A stretch of DNA of 64,000 bases from Siphonodentalium dalli (GCA_032622095.1 CP136067.1:51995899-52059898); one strand, 5' to 3'. Counted from the first letter of the stretch, positions 36,401 to 51,400 are shown. A program made the numbers and translations. Notes: a model not told the origin generated them from the letters alone.

Positions 36401-39400
36401 GTAACTTGTTCATTTATATAGTCTTCAATCAGATGGCAGTCTTCCGCGCGTAATTATATGATTAATTATCTGGATACCATCAACAGAATTAATGCACCCA
36501 CGGAAAATGATCGACAGTCGACTTGCGTAATATACGTAGCTTGGTATTGCTTTGTGGGACCCTCAGATGCAAGGAAATTGCTACTTTTCAGTGTCAAATA
36601 AATTTGTTTTCGCCCCACGGGACGAACTATGGTCATCCCGTCGCATTATGTGTTTCTCCAATACGGACTCATTATATTCCCCATGGCGGAAACCCTGGCA
36701 AATGACAGGCTCACTATATCATGGCTTGATCAAGACAGAACCACACACACATGAGACTATGGTAAACGGTATTACAAGACTATGTTGTGGCCCAATGTTA
36801 CAATGAGATCCATCAGGCTCGATTTGTAACTTGCCTCATAACAAATGAGTGCGAAATGGTTCACATCCTTCACATGCCTTTATGGTTGTGTATTTATTAC
36901 GCACCAACAGTCAATACTTTATGGTATTAAATAAGTGTTTCTGTATGGTTTCCATGCTAGTTAGTAATCTACTCAACGCAATATGATGTTGAATTATTGT
37001 TGTAGTACCAGTTGGGTTTGTATGCAGGATATAATTTACACCACAGAAGCTATTGGGATCTCACAGGTGCATTAAGGTAAAATTACCGCATAGGCTGAAG
37101 TAACGTAATTAAAAGAAAGATAGCTATAAGTGTGTAATAAAAAAGTCCGCTATCGTAGCATACCTGATGACGAACATTCGCATGCTTGGCTGTGGGCCGG
37201 AAGCTCGCCAGGAAATGCCTTGTCAACGGTTCAAAACACAGACTAGTAAGTGTACCTGAAACAAATCAACTCAGACTGAGTTCAATCAGCAGATTAACCC
37301 TATCATACCGGGAGCTGTGCTGGTGCAGCATTAAAGATCATGTGCCAGTGCATTCTCTTATAAATTAGGGTTTAATCCCGGGACCGGGAATTCCCGGGTT
37401 CCCGGTAGTCGGTCCCGATTCCCGGGAAATTCAATGAGCAGAACCGGTAATCAAAGCCCCTATATAATTAGCGATATACGTTTGATATTAGATGCAATAT
37501 ATGATTTCTTTTTATAGAACAAAACTTGAATATTAATGTCTGCCCTCACGGAAGCAGGGTCAACAATTTAAAGAGTCATGATTGGCATTGACGCATGCTG
37601 CATGCACAGTCGCGTCACTCACGAGTCACTCACTCGTGATAAGTGATGTCCCAGTCGCAGACTCGTTGGTCGCGGGACTCACAGAGTCACAGGATGAACA
37701 TGGTTGTGTAATGCCATAATGTGCATACGTGACTAACGTGAGGCACATTGAGCGATTTGATTGTCTTTTAATAAGAATGACGCATTTCACGTGCCAAAGG
37801 CTGTGAAGTGCATGACGTCAGATTTCTCAGAAATTCAGAATAATTTATTCTGTGCTCACCTGCAAATCGGCTGTGATTATATAACAGACCAAGTTTACCA
37901 CCGAATTTGAATTTGACCGATTGGCGGGTAGGCAAAATCTATCGCCGGTATGGGAGTACTTTGAGAAAGTGCATCCAGACAAAGCATGGTGCAAAAAGTG
38001 CATGAAGCTCCTGAGTGTTACCGGAGGCTCACAGGGGGGCTGTCAAAGCATTTGCGATCGGTCCATGATATTTCCATAGTAAAACGGCCACTGGACCAGA
38101 AGTGAAGACTGAAACGTTGCCGCATCAGAACTGTAGACCAAAATTAGTGAAATGTGGGTTGTGAACTTGTGGGTGTAAACAATTCGGAACACAATTCTTT
38201 TGTTGTGCAGGATTTGGGTGGTGGGTCCCAGAAAATGCCGGATGAAAACAAAGGGATACCTGCTTTTGTCTCAATAAAAGGTAAACCACCACCATTATGC
38301 ATAATTCCGATAGTAATTGCCCTTATTTTGGAACACCGGCAACCGTAAGAAACACACAACTATTTTCCGATTACGACATTAATACTATAAGCTCACAGAC
38401 AAACTGTGCAATATAAGGGGTCTCATCGCTTCAAAATATCAGTGTCATATTATGAAATACTTGCTGACGTTACAAAATTATATACAGCTAACATGTACCG
38501 GTATATACGACGGTCTTAGTGATCGATCGTTGTGCGATCTCCTTTTTCTAAGGAAGTACTTCGGTCGCGAAAACAGTTAACTGACTCAATGTGATTAATA
38601 TCGCGTATTCATCAATTTAGTTATCTATTATGTAACAGCCTAACAGGAAGTCGGAGAATAAAATATTGGACCTTTGTTACAGGTTTTAGTTCGCGAAATT
38701 ACGCGGTCGGAACTTCGGAAGTTAGGAACTTTGGAAGATGGTATGCTTTTATTTGTTTATTTTGATGTATGTACCTGAAAATAAGTCTGACATAAGAATA
38801 TAAAGAATATGATATGTGCCCTACTTGTGTTTCTGTGTCTTTAAACCACGAAATATTCAGTTGTCAGTCATTCATGTTGGTCTGTAAATTACCCGGTTCC
38901 CGGTTCTGATGTCGTTTTCAGTCCCGTTCCCGGTTCCGCTAAATCCGGGAATATATTAAACCCTATTATAAATGCGAGTATCCCATAGAGAATGCACTGA
39001 CGTTCAAGGTAAATATTGTTAGGCTAGTGCGTATATGTCTATGGGAGACTCGCATATATAAAGAATGCATTGGCACAGGTTTTTTGCAAAATTTCAGGAA
39101 GTTCCAGTCATGGAAGGGTTAATGTGTCAAGGTCCCTATCATGGCTTTGTTATTCCCTCCTAATTCTCTGTGCCACTCATTTGCCAAAACTAAATTTTGC
39201 AAATTTTCAATTTCAGCTCTTCTCCTTTAGAATAATAATTTGATAATTAAAAGCAAATTTAGACAATCCGAGATTTATATTTAATTCAAATTAAGTCTAG
39301 AAAGAATATTCTAAACAACATAATAGAACCCTATTTTGAAGGTGCTTCTGATGACAAAACTATTTAGCTCCATGGCCCCACAGATGGAAAAATAATGACC

Positions 39401-42400
39401 ATATTCAGACAAATAAAGAAGGATAACTCTAGAATATATGACATGTGAACCACACCATTTGAACCTCTGTTGAAAACTCATTAAAATCCAGTAATATATT
39501 ACTGAGAAATCTTCGCAGATGAAATGTCAGTCATATGGACGGTTGGATGGAGGACCGGATACATATAGCCCACCCAGTATATTCCCATTCTCTAAGTGAA
39601 GCCAGAATCGGTTCTAAACATTTTTCATTTCCGGGTGACTTACCTTCTAGTGGCAGCATATGGATCTTATAATCACCACTGTGCTTCCTTTCAAAGAAGG
39701 TGACTCTATCAAGTTGGCCGACTAATAGACCACCAGGACTAAAAATAAACATGGAACATGATATTAATTAAAGACAATCGGGACTAAAAATAAACATGGA
39801 ACATGAAATTATTCAAATACCACCAGGGCTTAAAATAAACATGGAACATGATATTAATTAAAGACAATCGGGACTAAAAATAAACATTGAACATTAAATT
39901 AATCAAAGGCCACCAGGAATAAAAATATTGATAAAAAATTACCTACCTTTTGTTGTCATTCTTACCTCATGACGTCATTTTTTACCTCATTTGAAGAAAA
40001 AAAACCCAGCTTATTTACAAAATTAAATTAAATAATCTGAAAAAATATCTGTAATGAATAAGGGATTTCAGGTTGACATAAAATGTAACCTATGTAAACA
40101 GTCATCGATCATGTAAGCAGATCATCATAATTTTATCTGGGAGAGAAAAAACACTTCCTTGATTGCGGGATAATCTGTGAGCGATTTTCAATAATTTTCC
40201 TACTGCAAATTCAGTATTTGACTGCAGCATAGCCATTATGCTACATGGAGTGACATTAACCCTATCTATACTAAATACTCATTGATGAGTAGTTTCCTTA
40301 GGAAATGTTCAAATAATAGTTCAACAAATGGCCATTTTGTTAAACTTATTATCTGAACATTTCCCACCAATGAATAGGAATACTTCTGCACTTTATATTA
40401 TCTTTTTGTCTGGCTGTCGTCAGCTCAATTTTCCTGAAGATACCTCCAAATAAATAATAGACCATTCCAATGCATACTTATTAACTGAGAGGGAGAATCC
40501 ATTTAGTAAAGGAGGGTTAAAAATATAGCATAATTACGTGAAAGACTGGCTGTTGCTGGGGCACACATATTGCAGTGAAACACATGGAGCTCGGCCCCCT
40601 TCACCATTCAACTGGTTCACATGAGAGTTTGTGTTCCGAATATCATACTCTAGGACCGTTCCATTCTGCATCCCAGCATAGAAACAGTTGCTCTCATCTG
40701 CCCTCCATATACAGCTCCAAACTGGCATGGGTGTGTCATAACTGTAACACAAACAGGTCCATAATAAACATTTCATTATAATCTAATTCACGACAAGTTA
40801 TTTTATTCATGCCATGGTATAGCACTTTTCTTAAAACTGTTAACCCTTTACCCAACAGAACGGCCCTGTGCCAATGCATTCTCTTATATATGCGAGTCGA
40901 CCATAGGTCGCCTCACATATATAAGAGAATGCATTGGCTTAACACATATTAAAAATGATAAAATTGTCAAAGAATGTAGAAAAATATTATAAAAATTTTA
41001 AAAAAATGTAAGAAAAAATTATAAAACTGTTAAAGAATAAAAGAAAAAATGGTAAAAAGTGTTGATTTTTTTTTAGGCCAATGCATTCTCTTATATATGC
41101 GAGGCGACCTATGGTCGACTCGCATATATAAGAGAATGCATTGGCACAGGGCATAACTGTAACCATCCCAATGTGGTCAATGAACCGGTTCCAATGATAT
41201 CCATATGTGTATGGTGTTATTGAGACAGACCGAAGATATTTTAGGCTGTTGAAGCTTTATTTGGGCGTTTTTGGCCATTTTGTTGGGTAAAGCGTTAATT
41301 AATATTTAAAGATGCCTGATCTGATTTAACTCCTATAAATTACTTTTTCTATTACTATAAATATTTTATTTGAGATGAGAAACCCACTCCTCAAAGCTCA
41401 GAGTCATCAGTTTCAAATTTTGAAATCTGTTGATTTTATCCACCTCAAATATTTGTCAGTGAAAGTCCCAGAAGTCACATTTCGCCATGGCGATCGCAAA
41501 TTAGTTTTGGAATATAAGATATAAAAGAATCCCCAGCCTTGCACCAGTAATAAAAATTAAGATATCTTGTGATAGATGGCATGTCGACATACATATACTT
41601 ATTTACTAATTGGAAATAATGTTTTATTCATGCAAATAGACATAGTTATATAACTCCTTGTGTTTACACAGGTAATCTATCATCTATCATATATAATGTC
41701 AAGAAAACAGTTATGGGACTTTAAAAAAATATATAGTATTGCGCTTGGCTATGTCGTGAGTTTTTATTGGTAATATGGATAAATAAATCCACTGTTGTTG
41801 AAATTGCATTGTTGTTTTTGTAACTGAATGATACGGGGACCATCCATGCAGGGTTTACCCCCCTTGATGATTCGGTAAGACCGCTGCTACCGGTGACATT
41901 TTACCCACATTTGGTGGACTTCCGCGATATAAATATATATACTAAGCGAAAAGAGCAACATGTTGGCCTTATTAAGCACAAAAAAATATTGAACAACATT
42001 TCATGTAATTTTGAACCTTAAGTTAGGAAAGTCCCTCTAGAACCAAAGAACTATATTGCGAAATGGTGTGAATTGGTTCTCCGATTATTTTATCAACACA
42101 AAAGTCAAAATGAGCACGGACAACAACATTCATGGCAAGTCAAACACAAGAGTTCTAATCTGCTGTCATTTTGCTAAGGAGTGTGTGAAAATTGTCAACA
42201 AAACTACTGCTCTAATTCTCCATTCTGTCAATAAGCTTTTAGTGTGGGAATTGTTCTCAAAGCACATAGGGGAAATTTGACTTTGGACAATCGCGATCTC
42301 GCAATTTTGACTTGAAAAACCAGGAGTACCCAGCCGGTGACAGAGTCAGAAAGGAAGTATGACCGGTGCGCTCTGGTAGAGATTGGCATTCCCTTATATA

Positions 42401-45400
42401 TGCGAGACTCATACAAATAAGAGAATCCTTTGGTCCATGGTTTTCGTAAAATGTTAGGAAGCTCCAGTCATGGCAGGATTTTTCATGAGATATAATTAAT
42501 GTATATAAGAGAATGCACTGGCACAGAATCTTTAATGCTGCACCAGCGCAGCTCCTGTCATTAAATCGTTTGTAGTCCAGATCATATGAAATATAATTTG
42601 TTTGCTGTCACCCGACCCACTGGCCTCACAACACATCGACTCAAATTATGTTTAGTCGAATCAAATTCTTCATTGTAAATTTGTTCAATTGTGTGTGTTT
42701 GCAGAGATACAACCATAAAGTGACATATTAAATTCCAGAATTAATCACCATTACGGTAAATCTCAGAGATGGCCAATGTATCTAAAACAGCCTCCTAAAA
42801 AAACAGGGGTTGCACATCGATGAGGGTTTCTACCTAAAAGAGTGAATCAAATTGGTTGACATTTGTTCAAATTATTGTTCTAACATCTTAAAAGTAAAAC
42901 AATTGGATAGGTCGGTGAAAACACGTGGATAATTGACCTATAGAGTATAATGCAATAGATGCCGTTGACCTAAGAGGAACACTCTTTATTGTTCATATAT
43001 GCCCCTTTAAGTTGTCTGAGATCAACAGCATCTATATCATGACACTCTACGGTTAAATTTATCCACTTGTTTCAATTTTCACTGACCAGATTGCAACAAT
43101 TTTGTGTATATAATTAATTATTTAATTTAATTAATTATTAGTGCCCTTTTATGACATTTGATTCAACGGGACCAATCTAATAAGATACCCCCCGAGTCAA
43201 ATTACTCATATGTGCAAACTTTCAGCTCTGATGGTTCATCCATTTCTGTACAAACAATCAGTAGATAAAAGCCAATTGTGACAGCTTTTCAAGATTGACA
43301 CTTTGTGTCGCTTGTAGTCCCTCCCTTATGTTACGTCACATGAAGGAAGATGAACGATTCAGACTGCATAATCGATAATGTAATATTCAGTCGCATGAAT
43401 CAACATAACTTCAGTTACGGCGGCCTATTACAAAAAACTTTTGGCAACGTGCTCAGTGGATTAGCGGGCATCGATAATGATTGAGAAAAGTTACACTGGT
43501 GTAATCCTTTAAAAATGCTAAAAAGTTGTTAAGGGCCACAATTCAGGTAAAAAAAATGGAACAGACCTGATTTTGGAAGTCAATCGGGATATTGTTGTGA
43601 AAGATCCATATACCCAATAATAAATGGAAACGGTTGACGTTTGTTCAAGTTATTGTGCCAACAGCCATAAAATTGCTACAGATAGAAATAAGGACCATAA
43701 CTCTGATGGGATAGGTCTGATTTATCGGTGTGTATCTGTTGCACATGGTTATAAATTTACATACCAATGAGAGGCCGATCATGATCGGCAGATGTTAACC
43801 CATCCCTTGGCGATAAAAATTTACTATGATCGGAATCATAAATGAGAGTTTTGGTGTTGAATTATAGAGTATACTGTATGTACTATTATAGACAAATGTA
43901 CAAGCCACAAATTATTGGAATTTATGGGTCACTGGCATTTATATAAGAGAATGCACTGGTACAGGATCTGTAATGCTAAACCACCACAGCCTTGGGTTAA
44001 ATGTGAAAGGTGTGACCTGGACATGGAATACTTGGGTTAAGAGAGTCCAATTTAAGTTTACAATAATAATGTGTCAAATTCTACCAACAATATAGTATAC
44101 AGATAAGCCACCTCACTGCTGACCCATTAATATCAATCATACAGCAGAGCTGTGAACAAATCACAGGAATTGTTTATGTTGAACACTGACCTCTCTATTA
44201 AACCAATAACAATTATAATGACCTCAGACCATCTGAAGATATAACTCTGCAGCACAGATGTCCAAGTCTACTGCTAATATCATGTGATGTTTATTGTTGA
44301 ATCTTATTTTAAATTAGATACCATAGCCTTCTTTTTCAAATTATTTGCACATTGGCATAAGAGACATCAGAAAATAATATAGCCTTATCAATAGCTAAGT
44401 AGTCCAAAGGCATGGCATGGAATTGGTGAATTGGATTTAATGTTGCTCCAAACAGATCTACCAGTACATAACACAAGATTTTGGACCGATTTAAACAAAT
44501 TTGGTGTGGTGATTCGGGGTACCCTTGGCAGAGTTATAATGGTGTTAGTTTTTCAAATGTTTTTAACTTAAAAAAAAAATTAAAGGAACACATTGGGAAC
44601 CTTTTTATCAACTTGTATCATAATCATCAATATCTAAATGAAAACAAGTGGTCAATCCGGACATCGACAATATGTGTACCATACTATGGTATAGGTACAC
44701 ATAAAAATCAAAATAAATTAATCAATCAATAGGGGCAAAGAGTGTGTCAAAATAAACCAATATGAAATGAGACATAGTATCAGGAATGTTGAGATGTGTT
44801 AATCTTTAACTACATAAATCCATGCAAGTGAATGAGGAGAAACCTGGAGATATAACAGAAGAATGATTAATTGAAAATTAAAATGAGAACATCCCTACAA
44901 ATGAATAATAGACTATTCCAATTAAAACTTTAGAACTGAATGGGACAGTCCATAGAATCATGAAAGGGTTACAGCTTCACTGCTATGTGGTACCCCGCTG
45001 GACAAAACAAGTGTCCACTTAACCGCGGTGTGGTTTGCGTTGCCACCGTGGCCGAACTGCAACTACACCGCGGCTCCACCGGCTTGTACTTGCCGTTCCG
45101 CCACGATGTACATACTTGCCGTTCGGCCGCGGTGTACTTGCCGTTCGGCCGCGGTGTAGTTGCCGTTCAGCTGCGGTGTACTTGGTGTTCGGCCGCGGTG
45201 TACTTGCCGGTCGGCCGCGGTGTACTTGCCGTTCTTGGAATGATGTTGAAAAACACAAAGAGGGCACCATAAATGAGGCTTGATTGAGGCCATTGTCTAA
45301 ATACCGTCCGCCAGACGATCTATTATATGTTTGAGGGCTAATCTGTCTGGTGACAAAGTGTGATAATCTTTTAAGTAGTCAACATCCCACCAGTAAACTG

Positions 45401-48400
45401 TCATAAAATCAAGGTGTCATAATCCACCCTGATTAGAAAAGGCTCCCGCTGTTAATTATTAGGCGTCACGGAAGTGTGATGTTGCCGACAACAGACTCCA
45501 TCTAGATTTGGCAGCACGTGTCTTTTTGAGAAATAAGCATTGGAATGCCGTGCACACGTAGCAGCCTCATCATTAGAGAATTGAATCACTATCCTGTCAT
45601 TTAAGACTGATTATAAAATAAGGATTATGGTTTGTTGTCGCATCCTACTTTGAACTGTTTGTTTGCCCATGTTTAAATATTTGTTATTGTGATGTTGTTT
45701 TCTCTTGTTCAAATATATTTTGTTTACATTAACTTAAACTATTAACTTAGACTACATCCACCCATGTGGACCTCCTTTTGGAATTTACTGCCGTCCATTG
45801 AATGCATAAAAATCTGTGCCAGAATTTTCTTCAGAATGAACAATAAAGAGCGTTTGTGCGTGATAAGGTATTTTTCGCCTGCGAAGGTTTTATGAACCTA
45901 AATATTCAAATCCTTTCAACACCGTAGTTACTTTAAAGACAAGACCGCGACAGCATTCCAGTTGACGTTTGGTAAAACTTGAAAGGGAATATCGAGGAGA
46001 AAGTGACATGTCACAATCATGTTAACTCAAACAGTTACGATTTAGCAAACAGTGACGATTGCTACAGTCCTCGCGCCCAATTTCTGAATAATGCTAACGT
46101 AATTGTAATTCGCGTGCACCTGGCATTTGAGATATACAGATGTGCGCCAAATTTATGGTGATTATCAACCTCCCAATCAAGGGTTTCACTCACTTTTTTG
46201 TGGCAATATACGTAAACAATACTTTATAATGAATATATAACAAAATAAAAATTGAATGATGCATGCATTGAATAAAAGAGACTACGTGGTTCGTTTATGT
46301 GGATTTGCAGGGTTCGTACACTAATTTTAAAGTGAAATTCCAGTATATTTCCAGTATATTCCAGTATTTTTTTCCAGATTTTCCAGTACGAGTTATCGTG
46401 CTTATTATACAGGGTTTCCTCTAGACTATGGTGTCAGGGAATGGTCCCCTTTTAGTGTCAAGGGAATTTATACTCCAGAATTAATTTATATACCAGTATT
46501 GCTTTTAAATTAATATATCCATGCCTTACATTTCCACAAGACAGTCATTTCAACAACTATATTGCACACCATATTCATAATAATAATCTTACAGCCATTA
46601 AAGCTATTAGTTTTAAGGCCACCATATCAGACCACAAACCACTCCTGGTATCTATTAGCAGCAATATAATACATACATGAAGGTAGACTATACTGGCTGT
46701 TCAGTCAGTTGGATGAATGACTACCTTCATGTATGTGAACTTAACCTACCGACCTTGTTTTATTACCAGGAATTACATGCCGTAATGACTGATGTTATTT
46801 ATATTGCCCAAATAGTTTTGTACATTTTAACTGTTTATTAAATCAACTCATAATTGACAACTAATCCTTGGTGTTGATTGATTCTCTCATATTAACTGGC
46901 ATATTTATTATTATAACATGGATATGTCACATTCTTCCACTTATGTGTACTCCTGAAAATATTATAACATATCAACCTATAGATGGGAAAATTAGACTGA
47001 TTTGAACTCACACTCACCTTTGTTTTACATCATTAGTGCAATCATTTATCTGATAAATTTAACTGAACTGAATCATTGGCAACAGACAGGAAATGTCTCT
47101 CCTATATAATATTTGAATGAAAACTAATTGTTGATGAACTTGATTTTGAAAACAGTAACTTATGTCAACACTGAACGTATATACATAGATCTGGAACACA
47201 CTTATTGGGTTTTCATTTGATCAAGCAGTTTCTTGATCCGACTGTCAACATTTGTGACTTCAGTTTGCTTCTCGCTGGCTGTTCGCCGCAAACTATTTGA
47301 TTGGGTTATCAAAGTTATTTGACGGGTGGCCTCTGCCTTCTCTGCCGTCGAATCTGCTGATTTGATCAAGCTTACGATATCTTGCTCCAGGCGCTTCTTC
47401 TTCACTTTGAGATCATCTAACTTGTCGACATCAGCTTTCCTTTTCAGCGCATTCGAATCCAGAACTTTTTTCCGCCTTTCATCCTCGAGAAAGTTCATGT
47501 ATCTCTGCCTTGCACTTGCAGCGGATAATAGTAGGGCCATGGACATTTTCACACCTGACACACCTCCAGATGCCGCTACGTGATCACAAATTACTCGTTT
47601 CGCTATGAATGATCGTTCTTGTAAGTTTTCCTCAGCTATTTCTTTATTTACAGAGAAACCTCGCTCTACGCTCGCTTGTCCATGGGATAACATCAGAACC
47701 ATTTTTACAACAAGCCACAGATTTCGATAATTTCGTTTTCTCTCGGGTGTTCCATTCATTTTCTCATAAAGCAGCTCGTCCACTCTGTCCTTTAGTGGGT
47801 CAAAACTGGTGAATACTGATTCTGTCTGAGCAACTTCAGTGTCAATGAAATTTGTGAACTCAAGGCAGACGACATCACACTTTTCTTCCTTGAGCTTCCC
47901 ATACTCTACAAGAGCTGACAGCATTTTCTTCATTAACGTTAAGCTTGCGTCCTTTTTAACAAAAGTTCTTGGGTCCAAACACTTCATACTTCTGACCAGC
48001 GTATACAAGAGAGGGCTTTTCACTTGCAGTTTTGACACAATTTTCATTATTAACTTCCGGCACTCAACCCTTGTGTCCAGACATTGACGGTCACTAACTT
48101 TCTTATTTGAAAGTAACTGTTTCATCTTGTTTTCTGCTGTGAAACCAATGTCAATTTTCCTCATCGGACAGAAGTTTTCTTCTTTAGTTATATCTGGATT
48201 CATCATTTCTGCAATTGTAATATTCTCTGTAACTTCTCGCTTGATAAATCTCTGGAGCAAACCCTTGAGTAATTTCCCGAGATCACTAGACAAGAAGGGG
48301 AGCATAGGCCTGTCAGCTTGGTATAGTGTCAGAAATGAAGAAATCTGTCTAGCAACTGACAGCATTGAATTGATTTTCACAATGATCAAGGGGTCAGCTG

Positions 48401-51400
48401 ACATGTCCTTGACAACTTCGTAAGATTTAGTCATCATCACTCTTGTGTCTTTGATTTTTTTCTGCTGTAAAGCTGTTATATATATGTTCACATTGTCCCA
48501 TACCTTCAACACACGCTCTGCGACATGAACGTTCTCAACCCAACGGTGCCGGCAGACTTTGATGGGGAAGAGAGAGCTTCCTGTGAGTTTCATGTAATCC
48601 TCTCGCCTCGCGGGAGTATCTTTGAACAGTCGATACATTGAACTAAATAGATCATCCAAACGCCATCCCGACTCTTGAACACCATCTCTGAATGCTCCAT
48701 GCAACACATGCAAACCACAAGTGCCGATATTTATTGCCGTTTCTCCGGTAAGATTTTTCAGCTGTGTTTGGAAAAGATCGAGGAATTTCAGATTAGCGTT
48801 TGGCCCATCCATTGAAACTTGTAAAACACGATTCAACTGTAGCTGTTTGATGCTCTCAGTTATATGCTGGAGAATGTCCTCACTGTATGCATGGCCCATG
48901 AATTGTGAAGTGAGGTACCTTGTGGAAACTTGGTTAACATTCCAAAATCTTACATGCACATCAAGTTGTTTGTTTTTCGTTTTTTCGTTCATCGATTCAT
49001 CAAAAAGAACGACAAAGTCAGATTCATCATTCACCATACTCACTAACTGTGTTGTTAGGTGAGGTGCAATCCCAAAACATGCTACATATGCTGTTTTCTT
49101 TTCACCGCATGAAAATCGCTGGGCAATATTGCTATCTGGAAACATGCTTTTAAATAGGATGTCAATGTGTTCATTTGATTTATAAGAGTTGTGACACGAT
49201 ACCGTATGAAGTGTCCATAACACTTCTGACTTCAATAAATCTTCTCTGTTGCCTAAGCCTGAGGAATTCCTGGTAGTGGAAGAAGATCTGGTACCAGTGG
49301 CAGTGGCACTGGCAGTAGGCCTAGAACTATCAGGACTAGAGACTGTAGAAGATGCGTTTGTGGTTGGTACTGCACTGCTAGTTGTAGAGGTACTAGGAAC
49401 CGAGAAAAATGTCCTCACATTCACCCCCTCCCTCTTCTTCATGGCATCGATGTGCTTCTTCCCTTTGGCGTGCGATTTGATAGCAAATTCCCCCATATTG
49501 CCGATATCGAAACTTTTGGCACACACATTACACTTCGCTCGCTTGGGGTCACCAGGTACAGATGACAACCAACCTCTATTTTCTAGCCAATTATCGTTAA
49601 ATTTGCATTCTCCTCTCATATTTATATGTTTTGTCACGATTTTGCCATTTATTTATTGTAATTGCGCGGTATCGAAAGTAAAAACAGGAAGTTTAATTAA
49701 TTTACTGCATCATGCGCATGGCAACAATCGCAGGACCGGTGCCCAGGAAAATAAACCGGTGCTATGCGCGGTATCGAAAGTAAAAACAGGAAGTTTAATT
49801 AATTTACTGCATCATGCGCATGGCAACAATCACAGGACCGGTGCCCAGGAAAATCAACCGGTGCTCAGGAAATAATGACCGGAATTCCAGTATATTCCAG
49901 TATCGATCGGCCGGAGATCGTTTTTCAAGTATATTTCCAGTACTGGAAAGTTGAATTTGCTTTATCCAGTATATTCAAGTTTCCAGTAGGGGCGTGCGAA
50001 CCCTGGATTTGCAATAGATCGGATATGGGAGATCATGGGATGATTAGAACTGTGCTAAATTAATCGGCTTTCCGGGAAACACGGCACCAGAGCGCATCAC
50101 TTCAACGAAACGGGAATATCTGAGAATGTACTTCCGTTGCGAAAACAAAAGTATCGTGGTTCTCAGTTTTTTTTATTGGCGTATACGGTGCCGCTGTGTA
50201 TTCCAATGTTTATTTATTTACGAAACTCTATTTCTCTTTCACCCTTGAATGAAGTAATTACAGTAAGCATGTTTGTTGAGATAATATACTTGTCAATATA
50301 TGTCATAGCTGTCTGTTTTTTTAAATCCAGATTCCTACATAAATTATACCAGTAATAGACGCATGCATGCATGACGTATTGACCGCGTGGTTGTTTGTGC
50401 ATGCAAGGTTTTCCCCGAATTATCTGCATTTTCTGATCAGGGCTAGTGTTTTTCATAACTTGTCAACATGACAATTTTTATTTGAATATGATGACTAAAA
50501 TCTTATCTGTACGAATGTTGGTAGAGGATACAATAAATGGTGTATTTTCAATAGCTTGTTAATGCATAATAAAACGGAAAAATTAAATGAATTGAAAAGC
50601 ATACCGCCCGTCCCTAATTTTGGGGTGTCCGTTCGGGGAAACGTGTGCATTATTCCTTTTGACCTTATACACGTGTCCCATCACAATTCTAAAAAACATT
50701 TCAACACACAGTGTTTGTGTAATCTTTATTCAGTCCATCCTCGGGTGGCAAATACCGTGGAATTATAGAGCAAAGCGTAAAATGTCGCATATTTCCAGTT
50801 TCTGACGCTGGCAGTTAATTTTCACTTGGCAATGGATTTGCCAAATATATGGATTGAGAATATTACACTTTTATTCAATATGCTCATTTGACCATATTTA
50901 AAAAAAAAATAATAGCAACTCTAATAAAAAACATGGGACTAATTTTATTTACTTATTCTCGGTTATGGTGTCAAAGCATACCACATTAGAACAAAATATC
51001 GATAAGCTCCTCCCACAGCCAACCAATTAAAGAAGAGAATAAAATCTAACAAACTAATCCTGGATGATTGACAGGTGTATGTCGACGTGATAGCATGCAC
51101 GGGATCGACGCATGACTTTAATTTTTTTTTATATTTGACAACAAAGTTCCATTAAAATCTTCGTTAGATCGTTGAAACAGTGGGGTTAAATATAAATGTG
51201 ATTCGTCTTAACGACCTTAAAGCCGATATTATGTACGGATTTAAATTTCTTTTAATTCAAAATACTAACCTTCGTATATTTCTACTAATAAAAAACATGT
51301 TTTAAACTCGAGAAAAAAGACGATACAAACCAGAAATCTAACCCCGGTGTACATGCCGTTCGGCCGTGGTGTTCTTGCCGTTCGGCCGCGGTGTACTTGC

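Larger units (their letters stand above)
37294..39122. mobile_element. Family C TTAA element split by a hAT insertion
   Basis: Begins TTAACCCTATCATACCGGGA and ends CAGTCATGGAAGGGTTAA, with TTAA at both edges. Removing the hAT at 37366-38965 and one 8-bp repeat leaves a roughly 220-bp element that carries the shared 'gcattctcttatata' hairpin arms. Its left edge is 39 bp from the RFWD3 exon at 37164-37255. Confidence 0.75.
46309..50004 (-). mobile_element. Complete hAT-type DNA transposon
   Basis: The ends are AGGGTTCGTAC (left) and, reversed, AGGGTTCGCAC (right). Both sides are flanked by the identical 8-bp direct repeat GGATTTGC (46301-46308 and 50005-50012), the target duplication size of hAT elements. 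The 3696-bp element has subterminal arrays of 'ttccagtatatt' motifs at both ends (46340-46390 and 49880-49990). It carries one long ORF. It sits in the large RFWD3 intron, in the same orientation as the gene. The exact target repeat and open transposase suggest a young insertion. Confidence 0.88.

Noticed and set aside
44985-45293. Cysteine and arginine-rich small frames
   Set aside because: All are readings of the 22-bp GC-rich minisatellite on both strands.
49249-49875. A 208-codon plus-strand frame
   Set aside because: It is antisense to the transposase serine-rich linker and then runs through the 102-bp tandem repeat; no protein-like motif.
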